A DNA stretch of 64,000 nucleotides from Glaciecola punicea ACAM 611 (GCF_000252165.1 NZ_BAET01000006.1:1-64000), one strand, 5' to 3'; positions 24,214-34,625 are shown, numbered from the stretch's first letter. A program made the numbers and translations. Notes: generated by a model not told the origin, from the letters alone.

Positions 24214-25131
24214 CTATTTAAGCCGATAATTCTCTTTTAAAAAATCAATAAACAGTCTCACTTTTTTCATGGTTCTCCTATTTTCAGGAAATATCGCGTA
24301 CACATTTACCTCGTTTGAATGAGGATTGCTATCAAAGTCGTTCAACACCGATTCGATTGTGCCTATCGACAACTCGTTCTCAACCAGCCAGTCAGGGAGC
24401 AGAGCAATACCCAAGCCATCTTTGACTGCCTCTAGCAATACTTCAGAATTATTTGCCACCATATTAGGCTGCGGTGAACAGGTAAACACTTCTGATTCAC
24501 TGGCTAATTTAGGCGTAAAATTCCAATTTTTAACCCCATTATTGTAAGCAAAAAGTAAACACTTATGTTGGTTTAGTTCCTCTGGGTGGGAGGGTCTACC
24601 TGCCTTATCGAAATAACTTTTTGCGCCTACCACATACCTAGAATGCGATGATATTTTAGTTACAATTAAGCTTGTAATCGACGGCAGCGGGCCTATTCTA
24701 ATTGCAATATCTACATCCATGCTTTGAATATCTACTTCATCGTCACTTAAATGAACAACAATATGAATGTTAGCAAAGCGATGCATAAATTGATTAATTA
24801 TGGGCATGATCCTTAACCTACCTAATGCGGTTGGCATGGCAATATGCAGCTTTCCTCTTGGCTTGGTATCTAAATCACGTATATTTTCTTCTGCTAGGGC
24901 CAATTGGCGAAGTATGATTATGGCTTGATGATAAAAAATTTCCCCTGCACTGGTTAAGGTTACTTTTCTAGTGGAGCGATTTAGAAGCTTTGTCCCTAGC
25001 TGTTTTTCTAGTTTATCGACTAAGCGCGTCACGCTCGATGTGGCAAGGTCTAGTTGGCGCGCCGCAGCCGAAAAGCCTTTTTCATCAACCGTCTTTACAA
25101 ATGCAGCCATACTTGCAAATTTATCGCTCAT
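24214..25131 (-). CDS. LysR-family transcriptional regulator
   Basis: 305 residues. The N-terminal winged helix (MAAFVKTVDEKGFSAAARQL, then DLATSSVTRLVDKLEKQLG) and the substrate-binding domain ending VRLFIDFLKENY are typical of the CrgA/AaeR-like subgroup. It is divergent from a DsbA-like gene 221 bp away. A perfect LysR box in the gap (25255-25271) supports control of that gene and the FAD monooxygenase after it. Confidence 0.85.
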   Translation of the reverse strand: MSDKFASMAAFVKTVDEKGFSAAARQLDLATSSVTRLVDKLEKQLGTKLLNRSTRKVTLTSAGEIFYHQAIIILRQLALAEENIRDLDTKPRGKLHIAMPTALGRLRIMPIINQFMHRFANIHIVVHLSDDEVDIQSMDVDIAIRIGPLPSITSLIVTKISSHSRYVVGAKSYFDKAGRPSHPEELNQHKCLLFAYNNGVKNWNFTPKLASESEVFTCSPQPNMVANNSEVLLEAVKDGLGIALLPDWLVENELSIGTIESVLNDFDSNPHSNEVNVYAIFPENRRTMKKVRLFIDFLKENYRLK

Positions 25132-25254
25132 AATACCTCCTTAACATCAGTACACCCATCTTGCCAGTGTAGACTGTTTTTTATCACCTATACAAACGAC
25201 ACTCAAACTGTTGAATTAACGAACCAAGGTTTTATATATTTTCATACAAGCATT

Positions 25255-25271
25255 ATTGCACATAGTGCAAT
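25255..25271. promoter_or_regulatory. LysR-box palindrome
   Basis: ATTGCACATAGTGCAAT is a perfect 7-bp inverted repeat with a 3-nt centre and contains T-N11-A, the LysR-type recognition pattern. It lies between the divergent LysR gene and the DsbA-like gene. Confidence 0.6.
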
Positions 25272-25351
25272 GCCGAATCTACTTTTGAGGGTATTATCAA
25301 TTTTCATTAAACGGTATAAGCTATATACCATTAAAATCGGATGAAGAATTT

Positions 25352-26023
25352 ATGAATAATCAAATCACAATACCCGTATCCATTACCTCTGACTTTATTT
25401 GCCCTTGGTGCTTTATTGCAGCAAGGCGCTTAAACGAAGTCGCCAGAAAAGTGGGCGTTAAGCTAGATATTACCTATAAACCATATGAGCTCAACCCTAC
25501 TATGCCTGAACTAGGGAAAGACAGAAAAGCCTATCGTAGTCAAAAATTTGGAAGCCTTGAGCGCTCTAATCAACTCGATCTTGGCACGATTGAAGCCTCA
25601 AAAGATGATCCACTCACATTCGACTATGCGCGTATGGCAAAAACACCTAACACCAGATTGGCACACAAGGTGATGCAATTTGTGCAAATGCACGCACCAA
25701 ACTTAGAGTCTAAGACGGCTGATGCTTTGTTTGAAGCCTATTTTAGTCTTGGCAAAGACATTGGAGATAAACCTACGTTGTTGGCAATCGCACAAGGGAT
25801 GAATATGGATAGAGATAAATTAAGCCACTTTTTGTCAACGCATAGTCATCGTGACGACTTGAACGCCCAGATTGAAAGTTCAATGCTAAGCGGTGCCAGA
25901 GGAGTTCCAACCATCAATTTCAAAAATGGCGACTCTTTTGAAACACTCTACGGTGCCCAGCCGTCTTTTGTGATTGAAAGACTGCTTACAGCACTAAAAA
26001 AAACAGCCAGTTATAATGCGTGA
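25352..26023 (+). CDS. DsbA-family oxidoreductase (FrnE-like)
   Basis: 223 residues of thioredoxin-like DsbA fold with an N-terminal ICPWC (CPWC) active site, no signal peptide, and the C-terminal GVPTINF cis-Pro loop. The FrnE/2-hydroxychromene-carboxylate isomerase group is cytoplasmic and has varied redox roles. It follows the LysR box, and a FAD monooxygenase follows 92 bp later, suggesting an inducible detoxification or catabolic pair. Confidence 0.8.
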   Translation: MNNQITIPVSITSDFICPWCFIAARRLNEVARKVGVKLDITYKPYELNPTMPELGKDRKAYRSQKFGSLERSNQLDLGTIEASKDDPLTFDYARMAKTPNTRLAHKVMQFVQMHAPNLESKTADALFEAYFSLGKDIGDKPTLLAIAQGMNMDRDKLSHFLSTHSHRDDLNAQIESSMLSGARGVPTINFKNGDSFETLYGAQPSFVIERLLTALKKTASYNA

Positions 26024-26115
26024 TCTGATAAAAAATAGCGCTTCGATGATGGATTTATTAAACATTAGACGTCACAAACAGGGTCTACATAAGCTTTACC
26101 CTAATGGAGAATAAT

Positions 26116-27267
26116 ATGCATGTTCATACCGCGAATTTTCGAAAAAAAGCCCTTGTAATAGGCGGTTCGCTTGGCGGTTTATTCACCGCTAATATTCTAA
26201 AAAATATAGGCTGGGATGTAGATATTTACGAACGCTCAGCAGCTGACTTAGACAGCAGAGGCGGTGGAATGGTGCTACAACCCGACGTTGTTAATGTTTT
26301 TAAAGAAGTGGGCGCAAGCATAAAAGGAGGGCTCGGTGTATCGTCAAAAGATAGAGTGGTGTTTGACCCTAAGGGCGACGTACTTCAGCGCGATAGAGCT
26401 CCTCAAACCCAAACATCATGGCGTCTAATCTATTCAAATATGCGCGAACACTTTGGAGATAAACATTACCATCAAGGCAAAACACTAGTGAATATTATAC
26501 AACAAGAAGATTCGGTAAATGCTTTGTTTGACGATGGCAGTGAAGTCAACGCTGATATACTAATTGGCGCAGACGGCGGTAATTCTACGGTGCGCAAACT
26601 AGTGTCACCAACTAGCAAAACACAGTATGCAGGCTATGTGGCTTATAGAGGCTTAATCAAGGAAAAGGATATGCCGCAGGATGCAAAAGAGCTACTAGGT
26701 GATTTTGGATTTGCTAGTAATACCCGCTCTCATATTTTAGGATATTTAGTGCCTGGCGATAACAACAGTAGCGAAGAAGGAAGTCGCTACTATAATTGGG
26801 TTTGGTATCGCGCGGTTGAAGAAATAAATGAGCTGCCAGATTTAATGACCGACAAAGCGGGCAAACGACGAGAATACGCCATACCTCCGGGCATGTTGGC
26901 GCCAAAATGGCGCACTAAAGTATATCAAGATGCGAATGCCTTATTGCCCTGTGCATTTAAAGCGGCGGTGCTAGCAACTGAAGAACCATTTGCGCAAGCT
27001 ATTGTAGATTTAACCAGTGAAAAAATGGTTTATACCAATGTGTTACTACTTGGCGATGCCGCATTTATTCCGCGACCGCACACCGCAGCAAGCTCTGCCA
27101 AAGCTGCTGCCAATGCGCTTGCACTGGGCGGAGCGTTAGCCCAGGTTACCAGCTATGACGAACTAAAAAGCGCACTGGATAAATGGGAAAAACCGCAGCT
27201 AAGCCTAGGCAACTATTTGTATCAGCAAGGATCAAGAGCAGGCAGTTACCTAATATTTGGTAAATAG
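26116..27267 (+). CDS. FAD-dependent aromatic-ring monooxygenase
   Basis: About 383 residues from the ATG at 26116, chosen because GGAG lies 6 bp upstream; a start at 26104 overlaps that site. GGSLGGLFTANIL is the FAD dinucleotide motif, followed by an acidic end of strand 2 (DIYERSA) and later GADGGNSTVR (DG motif) and GDAAFIPRPH (GD motif). The protein resembles 2,6-dihydroxypyridine 3-hydroxylase-like enzymes. The substrate is not determined. Confidence 0.82.
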   Translation: MHVHTANFRKKALVIGGSLGGLFTANILKNIGWDVDIYERSAADLDSRGGGMVLQPDVVNVFKEVGASIKGGLGVSSKDRVVFDPKGDVLQRDRAPQTQTSWRLIYSNMREHFGDKHYHQGKTLVNIIQQEDSVNALFDDGSEVNADILIGADGGNSTVRKLVSPTSKTQYAGYVAYRGLIKEKDMPQDAKELLGDFGFASNTRSHILGYLVPGDNNSSEEGSRYYNWVWYRAVEEINELPDLMTDKAGKRREYAIPPGMLAPKWRTKVYQDANALLPCAFKAAVLATEEPFAQAIVDLTSEKMVYTNVLLLGDAAFIPRPHTAASSAKAAANALALGGALAQVTSYDELKSALDKWEKPQLSLGNYLYQQGSRAGSYLIFGK

Positions 27268-27410
27268 TGTTGTAAACAAAAAAGAACTCGCTATTTGAAT
27301 AGCAGAAAAATGTAGCGTCAAGCCTCTATTAAAAACAATAAGCACTTCAAAAGATGTTTAGGCAGGTTACACTAAGAATATAAACAATTTTTGAGCAAGG
27401 TAAAACCTAC

Positions 27411-29165
27411 ATGAGTCTCCTTTCTTCTGTTGCCATTTTTTTAGCCGCGACAATCATCGCGGTACCACTGTTTAAACGCTTCAAGCTAGGAGGGATTTTA
27501 GGCTACTTAGTAGCAGGCGTGCTTATTGGACCCTCTGTTTTTAACTTCATTGCAGACCCCTATACTATTTTGCATTTTGCCGAATTAGGCGTGGTTATGC
27601 TGCTGTTTGTTATTGGCCTAGAACTTGAACCCACCACGCTATGGCGAATGCGCAATCAAATAATGTTAAGCGGCGGCAGCCAACTTACCTTCAGCGCCCT
27701 GCTCATAGGCGCAATATGCTACTTTGCGCTAGGCTTAAATATGTCCACAAGCATTACTATTGGCCTTGCATTAGCGCTATCGTCAACCGCTTTTGCTATT
27801 CAGTTAATGAATGATCAGCGTATTTTAAACACACCGCCCGGGCAGCAAGGCTTTTCCATGCTGCTGATGCAAGATATAGCGGTAATCCCTATACTACTAT
27901 TAGTGGCCTCGTTTTCGCCCGTTCAGACCGAAGGTGGTGTTGCGTGGTACGTAAGTTTAGCCGCAGTAGCGGCAGTGCTTGTAGTGGGCCGATATATGGT
28001 AAACCCAGTGTTGCGCGTGATTGCTAAATACGGCAGTAGTGAAGTAATGACCGCAGCGGCCTTATTTTTAGTGCTGGTTACCGCGCTGGCGATGTCAAAG
28101 TCTGGCTTGTCGATGGGAATGGGCGCCTTTCTTGCGGGCATATTGCTAGCCAACAGTAGCTTCAAGCGGCAATTAGAAATTGAAATAGAACCCTTTAAAG
28201 GTCTGTTGTTAGGACTTTTCTTCATAGCGATTGGCATGACGCTAGATTTAAATTTATTAGTGTCGCAGCCTATATTTATTGTAGCAATGAGCCTTGCTCT
28301 GGTTATCTTTAAAGGCCTCATTATTGTGTTGATTCTTATCGCTAATAAAGAATCAAAGCGCGACGCCTTTAGAATAGGGGTAATGCTGTCTCAAGGCGGT
28401 GAATTTGCCTTTGTGGTGATGACCTTAGCGGTAAGTTCTGCTGTGCTGTCACCTGAAATTGCTGCCAGCGTAAATTTAATTGTGGGGCTGTCTATGGCCT
28501 TCACTTCACCCATGGTGATCTTGTATGGACAGTTTTTCAACTCAAAAAACTGTCCGCCGGTATATGAGTCGCAAAGTGTGTCACACGAACCTCAGGTAAT
28601 TATTGCTGGTTTTGGGCGATTTGGACAAGTTACAGCAAGAGTATTATCGGCAAATAATATTCCATACACCGCGCTGGATAAAGATGCACAGCATATTGAG
28701 TTTGTCAGGCAGTTTGGTAATCGCGTATTCTTTGGAGACGCGTGCCGGGTAGACTTACTTAAAAAGTCGGGGATTGAAAATGCCCGCGTGCTGCTTATCG
28801 CCATCGACTCAGCAGAGCAAACCAGCCGACTTGTGCAGCTAGTGCAAAGTGAATTCCCGCACATAAAAATAATCGCTCGGGCTCGCAATCGCACGCACGC
28901 CACTGCACTTGCACAAGCTGGGGTTGAGCGTTTCGTGCGCGAGGTATTTGATGGTGGCTTAAACGCCTGTGGACAAGTATTAACTGCCTACGGATATACG
29001 CAAGGACAAGCACAATATATGACGGAGGTGTTTGCTAAACACGATTTAAAAATACTCAATGAAGTGATTCACACCGACCCTGAGTTTGCAGGCTTAATTA
29101 CCACCGTCACACGGGGTCGCGAAGAGCTTGAGCAAATTTTCATTAACGATAAGAAAATAAAATAA
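27411..29165 (+). CDS. Monovalent cation:proton antiporter-2 (KefB/KefC-like) with TrkA-N domain
   Basis: 584 residues. Roughly twelve membrane helices carry the CPA2 patterns (FVIGLELEPTTLWRMR, ALSLSSTAFA-like, MGAFLAGILLANS, SQGGEFAFV). They are followed by a cytoplasmic RCK/TrkA-N domain from about residue 395 (VIIAGFGRFGQVTARVL). The protein exports K+ in exchange for H+ under electrophile or pH stress. It appears to be a single gene without the KefF/G partner. Confidence 0.88.
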   Translation: MSLLSSVAIFLAATIIAVPLFKRFKLGGILGYLVAGVLIGPSVFNFIADPYTILHFAELGVVMLLFVIGLELEPTTLWRMRNQIMLSGGSQLTFSALLIGAICYFALGLNMSTSITIGLALALSSTAFAIQLMNDQRILNTPPGQQGFSMLLMQDIAVIPILLLVASFSPVQTEGGVAWYVSLAAVAAVLVVGRYMVNPVLRVIAKYGSSEVMTAAALFLVLVTALAMSKSGLSMGMGAFLAGILLANSSFKRQLEIEIEPFKGLLLGLFFIAIGMTLDLNLLVSQPIFIVAMSLALVIFKGLIIVLILIANKESKRDAFRIGVMLSQGGEFAFVVMTLAVSSAVLSPEIAASVNLIVGLSMAFTSPMVILYGQFFNSKNCPPVYESQSVSHEPQVIIAGFGRFGQVTARVLSANNIPYTALDKDAQHIEFVRQFGNRVFFGDACRVDLLKKSGIENARVLLIAIDSAEQTSRLVQLVQSEFPHIKIIARARNRTHATALAQAGVERFVREVFDGGLNACGQVLTAYGYTQGQAQYMTEVFAKHDLKILNEVIHTDPEFAGLITTVTRGREELEQIFINDKKIK

Positions 29166-29424
29166 GATTTGAATGGTCATAAATACATATCAGATAGGGC
29201 CCAATAACGCGGCAGAAATAACACCTAAAACGGTTAATCATTGCTAGCAGTGTGCTATTAAGTGAATGTGAAAAGAACGTTAGTAATAATAAACCTATCT
29301 GAAATAAAAATTGGATCGTTAATTACCCTTAAACTAAAGCAAAATCGCTCCCTGTTGCATAGAGCAGGATGGTGGTTTATGCTAGGTATTATAGCTAAAA
29401 CTTATAGAATAGAGGAAGCCCACC

Positions 29425-31677
29425 ATGTCAAAACCATCAAAGTGCCCTATTGCTGGCGGCTACGAGGCGATTGAAAGTAAGCGTATAGGAGGTGCCATCG
29501 GCACACCACCAATGAACGCTGACTGGTGGCCAGGACAGCTGCCAATTGAATTACTTCATAGCCAATCGGCCAAGGCTAATCCACTTGGTGATAATTTTGA
29601 TTATCCAGCAGCATTCGCATCTATAGATATTGATGTAGTTAAAAAAGACATTGCAGAGCTATTAATTACATCGCAAGATTTTTGGCCTGCTGACTACGGT
29701 AATTATGGTCCACAAATGATCAGAATGGCATGGCATTCTGCAGGATCTTATCGGGTCTTTGACGGACGCGGCGGCTCAGCACAAGGTTTACAGCGCTTTG
29801 CACCATTGTATTCGTGGGAAGATAACGGAAATATAGATAAGTCTATCCGCTTGCTGCAACCCATTAAGCTCAAATATGGCGAGAATATTTCATGGGCCGA
29901 CCTCATCATTTTGACCGGAAATGTGGCATTAGAACAAATGGGCTTTAAGACCTTCGGCTTTGGCGGTGGGCGAATTGACTGTTATGAAGCCGACGACGCT
30001 AGCTATTGGGGCCCCGAAACCGTTATGGCTACGCAAGACAAACGCTGGCTTGGTGAGCCTGGTACAAAAGAATATGACTTGGAAAACCCACTAGCAGCCT
30101 CGCGTCAATCGCTCATCTACGTACACCCAGAAGGCCCTTTTGGTAATATGGACCCTTTGTCTTCTGCACAAGAGATTAGAATTACATTTGGCCGCATGGG
30201 TATGAACGATGCAGAAACCGTAGCGCTAATCGCAGGCGGTCACGCGTTTGGTAAGAGTCACGGTGGTTCACCTAAATCTTTCCTTGGTCCTGAGCCTAGT
30301 GCAGCACCCATTGAAAATCAAGCTTTGGGTTGGTTAAACAGCAATGGTTCAGGTAAGGCACAATTCACAACCACCAATGGTATTGAAGGTGCTTGGACAT
30401 CTAACCCTACTCGTTGGGACCACGAATACTTAAAGAACTTATTCGCGTTTGATTGGGAACAATGTGAAAGTGTAGCAGGCGGCAAGTCATGGCGCCCTAA
30501 AGAAGGTGCGGCATCAGACCTTATTCCTGACGCGCATGTTGAAGGTCTTCGTCACCCACCTATGATGATGACAACAGACATCGCATTAATTAAAGACCCG
30601 GCATACCTAGAAGTTTGTAAGAAGTTCTTTGAAACCCCAGCCTTGCTAGATGATGCTTTCGCCAAAGCGTGGTATAAGCTTATACATCGAGATATGGGAC
30701 CAAAGAACCGCCTGCTTGGCAAAGATGTTCCCAGCGAAGAGCTGATATGGCAAGACCCTATTCCTGAACTTAATCATGACTTGATAAGTGAAGCCGATAT
30801 AAATGCACTTAAAACTAAGATATTAGAAACGGGCCACAGCGTATCGGCGCTTGTGAGCACAGCTTGGGGCTCTGCCTCAACATTTCGCAAAACAGACCTT
30901 AGAGGTGGAGCCAATGGCGCTCGTATAAGGCTTGAACCAATGATCAATTGGGAAGTAAATAATCCCAAGCAACTCAAAAGCGTTTTAGCATCACTTGAAG
31001 AAATACAGCAAGGATTTAATAGTGCTGATTCTGGCGCTAAACGAGTTTCCGTCGCTGACTTAGTGGTGCTATCTGGATGTGCCGCTATAGAAAAGGCAGC
31101 ATTAAGTGCCGGTGTAAAAATTAATGTACCGTTTGTACCGGGTCGTATGGACGCCCTTAAAGAACAAACAGATGAGCATAATATATCTTTTCTAGAGCCC
31201 TATGCCGATGGTTTCAGAAATTTTACTAAGGGAAAATATGCTGTTGATACAGAGCGTATGCTCATAGACAGGGCGCACTTACTAGACCTATCAGCACCTG
31301 AAATGACCGCACTTGTAGGAGGACTTCGTGTTCTTGACACCAATTTTGATGGGTCTAAACATGGTGTATTCACCACTGTCCCTGGCGCACTGAGCAACGA
31401 TTTCTTCGTAAACCTTCTCGATATTAATACCAAATGGGCCCCAATTGATGAAGATAACGAAACATTTGAGGGTAAGGACACGAAAACCGGAGAGCTTAAG
31501 TGGACCGCAACGCGAAATGATCTTGTCTTTGGCTCTAATCTACAGCTGCGCGCTGTGTGTGAAGTTTACGGCTCATCCACAGGAAACACTCGCTTCATTA
31601 CGGCGTTTGTAAGCGCATGGCACAAAGTGATGATGCTTGACCGTTTCGAACTTGAAAACGAACTGTACCGTTCTTAA
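29425..31677 (+). CDS. katG: Catalase-peroxidase
   Basis: 750 residues, with two tandem peroxidase domains. The active N-domain has Arg100, Trp103 and His104 (MIRMAWHSAGSYR), the covalent-adduct Tyr232 (IYVHPEGP, with His where Asn is usual), and the proximal His273 (IAGGHAFGKSHG). It disproportionates hydrogen peroxide in the cytoplasm. The start has GGA nearby (GAGGAAGCCCACC). It stands between two ion antiporters. OxyR control is typical for the family, but no complete OxyR site was recognised. Confidence 0.93.
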   Translation: MSKPSKCPIAGGYEAIESKRIGGAIGTPPMNADWWPGQLPIELLHSQSAKANPLGDNFDYPAAFASIDIDVVKKDIAELLITSQDFWPADYGNYGPQMIRMAWHSAGSYRVFDGRGGSAQGLQRFAPLYSWEDNGNIDKSIRLLQPIKLKYGENISWADLIILTGNVALEQMGFKTFGFGGGRIDCYEADDASYWGPETVMATQDKRWLGEPGTKEYDLENPLAASRQSLIYVHPEGPFGNMDPLSSAQEIRITFGRMGMNDAETVALIAGGHAFGKSHGGSPKSFLGPEPSAAPIENQALGWLNSNGSGKAQFTTTNGIEGAWTSNPTRWDHEYLKNLFAFDWEQCESVAGGKSWRPKEGAASDLIPDAHVEGLRHPPMMMTTDIALIKDPAYLEVCKKFFETPALLDDAFAKAWYKLIHRDMGPKNRLLGKDVPSEELIWQDPIPELNHDLISEADINALKTKILETGHSVSALVSTAWGSASTFRKTDLRGGANGARIRLEPMINWEVNNPKQLKSVLASLEEIQQGFNSADSGAKRVSVADLVVLSGCAAIEKAALSAGVKINVPFVPGRMDALKEQTDEHNISFLEPYADGFRNFTKGKYAVDTERMLIDRAHLLDLSAPEMTALVGGLRVLDTNFDGSKHGVFTTVPGALSNDFFVNLLDINTKWAPIDEDNETFEGKDTKTGELKWTATRNDLVFGSNLQLRAVCEVYGSSTGNTRFITAFVSAWHKVMMLDRFELENELYRS

Positions 31678-32018
31678 TACCGCGGTATTCATGCCCGAGA
31701 CATCCCTAAACGGCGGTGCCTCGGCGCCCCACTTAGGCAATTCGTTCTTCAATAAGCAAAGTAAGTAAACCCTTCAATCACTCGCTGTAAACATTTGTTA
31801 GCTATTAATCCAATGCGACCAGCGCTATCATTCGCATATCAACTAAAACTATTAACAAAACGTACAATATACATCTTGCTTAACATACACCCTTTCATGC
31901 ATTATAAATCGCAGGACGTTTCATAAACTCTTAGCGCATCATACTTAGCGCATATTTTATATTCAGAAATATTGTTATTCTCCCTTATGCACGAAGTTTA
32001 CTACACTAGGAGGAAAGT
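31678..32018. other. Intergenic stretch with a short direct repeat
   Basis: No gene is visible. CTTAGCGCAT occurs twice, at 31930-31939 and 31944-31953, about one and a half helix turns apart, upstream of the NhaP2-type gene. It may be a binding site. Confidence 0.35.
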
Positions 32019-33746
32019 ATGTTTCTAATTGACCACATCATTTTACTAGCCGCTGTATTAATTCTCTTAGGCATTGTTTCGAGTAAACTATCGGCACGAT
32101 TAGGCTTACCCGTACTCGTATTATTTTTACTGGTCGGGATGTTAGCCGGTGAAGAAGGCCCTGGCGGCATTGTTTTTGATAACGCAGAAGCCGCACATAC
32201 CCTTGGCACTATCGCCTTGGCCATGATTTTGTTCGACGGCGGGCTACAAACCCCTATGCATGCCATTAAACAAGTGTGGCGGCCGGCCTCAACCCTGGCC
32301 ACAGTTGGCGTACTTGTTACCGCCGCAATTACCGGTCTTGCAGCAGCCTATATTCTAGATATACCACTGCTACAGGGTATGTTACTAGGCGCTATCGTTG
32401 GCTCGACAGACGCCGCAGCTGTTTTTGCATTGCTGCGTAACGCTGGCATTCACTTAAATAAAAAACTAAAAGCAACCTTAGAAATAGAAAGTGCATCTAA
32501 CGATCCCATGGCCATTTTTCTTACCGTTGGTTTACTCGAAGTATTGGTAAACTCCATGGAGCCGGGCACCAGTTTGCTAATAATGTTTATTTCGCAAATG
32601 GGCCTAGGTGCAATAGTGGGTTTGGCGGTTGGTTGGATAGCAGTTAAAGTCATAAACCGCATACACTTGGTCGCTTCGGGTTTATACCCTGTGTTAGTAG
32701 TAGCGCTGGGCTTACTCTCTTTTGGGGTGTCAGCGGCTATTGGTGGCAGCGGGTTTTTATCAATTTTTATTTCTGGCGTAGTGATAGGCAATAGCCGTTT
32801 TGTATTTCAGCGCAGTACCTTCTTATTTCACGATGGTTTAGCATGGTTAAGCCAAATCACCATGTTCGTAGTGCTTGGTTTACTGATCCATCCATCGTCA
32901 CTACTAGATGTGTGGTTTGAGGGCTTAATGATTGCCTTGGTGCTTACCTTTGTCGCACGGCCTTTAGCAGTCATCCCCATATTAGCCTTGTTCGGCTTTA
33001 ACTGGCGCCAAATCACATTGGTGTCTTGGGTCGGTTTACGCGGCTCTGTGCCCATTATTTTAGCCATTTTCCCGCTTATTTTTGGTCTGCCTGGTGCCGA
33101 CCTGATATTTAACGTGGTGTTTTTCGTGGTCTTAATTTCGGCCACGGTTCAAGGCTCTACACTGCCATGGATTGCGCGCAAGCTAAAATTAACCTTACCG
33201 CCTCCTGTGACACCCGCCGCCACCTTGGAGATAACCGCTGTGGGCGATGTTGACGCTGAAATTGTTGAATACACCTTAGGTGAAAACTCACGCGCAGTGG
33301 GACGCAGGCTTTCGCAAATGGCGCTGCCTGATAGCGCAGTGGTTGCCATGATCACTCGCAATAGTAAAGTCATTGCGCCTCGCGGCTCGACCACATTATG
33401 CGCCAGTGACCATTTATTTATTGTATTAAAACCTGACTCGAGAGATTTTGTTAATTGTGTGTTTTCTGGCAACGTCGGTAGTAATGAAAAAACCAAGCTG
33501 CCTAATAAAGGGCTTCAAATAAAAGGCAATACTTTGGTGGCCAACTTACGACACTCTTACGGTATTCGATTAGCCGCGAATGACGAACACAGCATAGAAC
33601 AGGTCATAACGGAGGCCTTAGGTGTTGTGCCCACTATAGACGCGGTAGTTGAACTTGCTAATATTCAACTACAGGTGCTAGATATGATATCACAGCGCAT
33701 TATTACGGTGGGCGTGTTGCTTGCACAAGAAAGTGATGAAACGTAA
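32019..33746 (+). CDS. Potassium/proton antiporter, NhaP2 (CvrA) type
   Basis: 575 residues. About twelve membrane helices include GLPVLVLFLLVGMLAG and GSTDAAAVFALL, with the CPA1 substrate-site Asp in ESASNDPMA. A TrkA-C (RCK-C) domain follows from about residue 400 (VVAMITRNSKVIAPRG), and a CorC_HlyC-like end (ALGVVPTIDAV). It exports K+ or Na+ for H+. AGGAGG lies 8 bp before the ATG. Confidence 0.88.
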   Translation: MFLIDHIILLAAVLILLGIVSSKLSARLGLPVLVLFLLVGMLAGEEGPGGIVFDNAEAAHTLGTIALAMILFDGGLQTPMHAIKQVWRPASTLATVGVLVTAAITGLAAAYILDIPLLQGMLLGAIVGSTDAAAVFALLRNAGIHLNKKLKATLEIESASNDPMAIFLTVGLLEVLVNSMEPGTSLLIMFISQMGLGAIVGLAVGWIAVKVINRIHLVASGLYPVLVVALGLLSFGVSAAIGGSGFLSIFISGVVIGNSRFVFQRSTFLFHDGLAWLSQITMFVVLGLLIHPSSLLDVWFEGLMIALVLTFVARPLAVIPILALFGFNWRQITLVSWVGLRGSVPIILAIFPLIFGLPGADLIFNVVFFVVLISATVQGSTLPWIARKLKLTLPPPVTPAATLEITAVGDVDAEIVEYTLGENSRAVGRRLSQMALPDSAVVAMITRNSKVIAPRGSTTLCASDHLFIVLKPDSRDFVNCVFSGNVGSNEKTKLPNKGLQIKGNTLVANLRHSYGIRLAANDEHSIEQVITEALGVVPTIDAVVELANIQLQVLDMISQRIITVGVLLAQESDET

Positions 33747-33909
33747 GTGCGAAGCGACTAACCGTATCTACGACACATGCGGGTCTTTATTAGTCGATAT
33801 ACTATCGGCAGGTTTCACAACATTTTACCCGCGTGGAAGATTAAATATTATTTGTTCAGGTATTAAGTAAAAAAAGAATGCTTGTTGGATAAAACACTGA
33901 AAAAATATT

Positions 33910-34464
33910 CTATTTAACGAGATTTAACACCATGTCGAAATGAGGCGAATTTTTTCCTTGTATCAACTCAAATACAAGCATTTCGCTTGTTACTACTTCT
34001 GCCCCGGCGACACCTAGCCTGGCCGTTGCGGTGTCGCAATCGAGTTGAGTTCTAGAACTAATGGCATCGGCCACTAGTATTACGCGATACCCATGTGTCA
34101 ACGCGTCAATAACGCTTTGAGTCACGCAAACATGCGCTTCACAGCCAATAACAATAAGACAGCTTTTGCCTTGTTGCCTGTGCTCTTCCATATTTTTGAC
34201 TAATGCGGGCGCACCAAAGCAGGAAAATGTCGTTTTCGCAAACAAATTATTATTAATAAACGGCTGTACAATATTTGCAGATGGACCAAGACCTTTTGTA
34301 TACTGTTGCGCTATTGTGACCGGAATGTCGAGTGCGGTAGCTGTGCTAAGCACGATGTTAACGTTGCGTAACATCGTTTCAATATTTAATAAAACCGGCG
34401 CTAATCGCGTTTGAATATCGACTACCAGTACTTGGCACTGAGACGCTTCAATTCTAATCTGCAT
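33910..34464 (-). CDS. Isochorismatase-family cysteine hydrolase
   Basis: 184 residues with the family triad Asp16 (VVDIQTRL), Lys77 (FAKTTFS) and Cys113 (IGCEAHVCVTQS), and the cis-peptide before Cys. Members hydrolyse isochorismate, nicotinamide, N-carbamoyl compounds or ureas. AAGGA precedes the ATG. A single TTGTTAACAA site lies 47-56 bp upstream, like those of the urate genes, so it may act in the same pathway; the substrate is unknown. Confidence 0.8.
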   Translation of the reverse strand: MQIRIEASQCQVLVVDIQTRLAPVLLNIETMLRNVNIVLSTATALDIPVTIAQQYTKGLGPSANIVQPFINNNLFAKTTFSCFGAPALVKNMEEHRQQGKSCLIVIGCEAHVCVTQSVIDALTHGYRVILVADAISSRTQLDCDTATARLGVAGAEVVTSEMLVFELIQGKNSPHFDMVLNLVK

Positions 34465-34510
34465 AATATAAATCCTTTGCTTAAATTGAATAAGTAGTCA
34501 TTAAAATAAC

Positions 34511-34520
34511 TTGTTAACAA
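34511..34520. promoter_or_regulatory. TTGTNNACAA palindrome, candidate FCD-GntR site
   Basis: TTGTTAACAA is a perfect palindrome in the upstream region of the isochorismatase-family gene and resembles the paired sites at glcB/uraD and puuD. Confidence 0.4.
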
Positions 34521-34625
34521 GTTTATTTATATTCCAATGCTGCTACTATAATTTGTAGTAAGCGACAAAAGGCTTAAGACTTTAGTGTGTAGTTAATTGT
34601 TCGTCTTTCAAAGGACGGTGTTTAG

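Noticed and set aside
27923-28321. Minus-strand frame of 132 codons
   Set aside because: Antisense to the KefB/C-like gene; an artefact of codon composition.
29380-29424. Possible OxyR site before katG (ATAG/CTAT-like tetranucleotides)
   Set aside because: ATAG repeats are present but not at the spacing of four ATAG/CTAT boxes, so not called.
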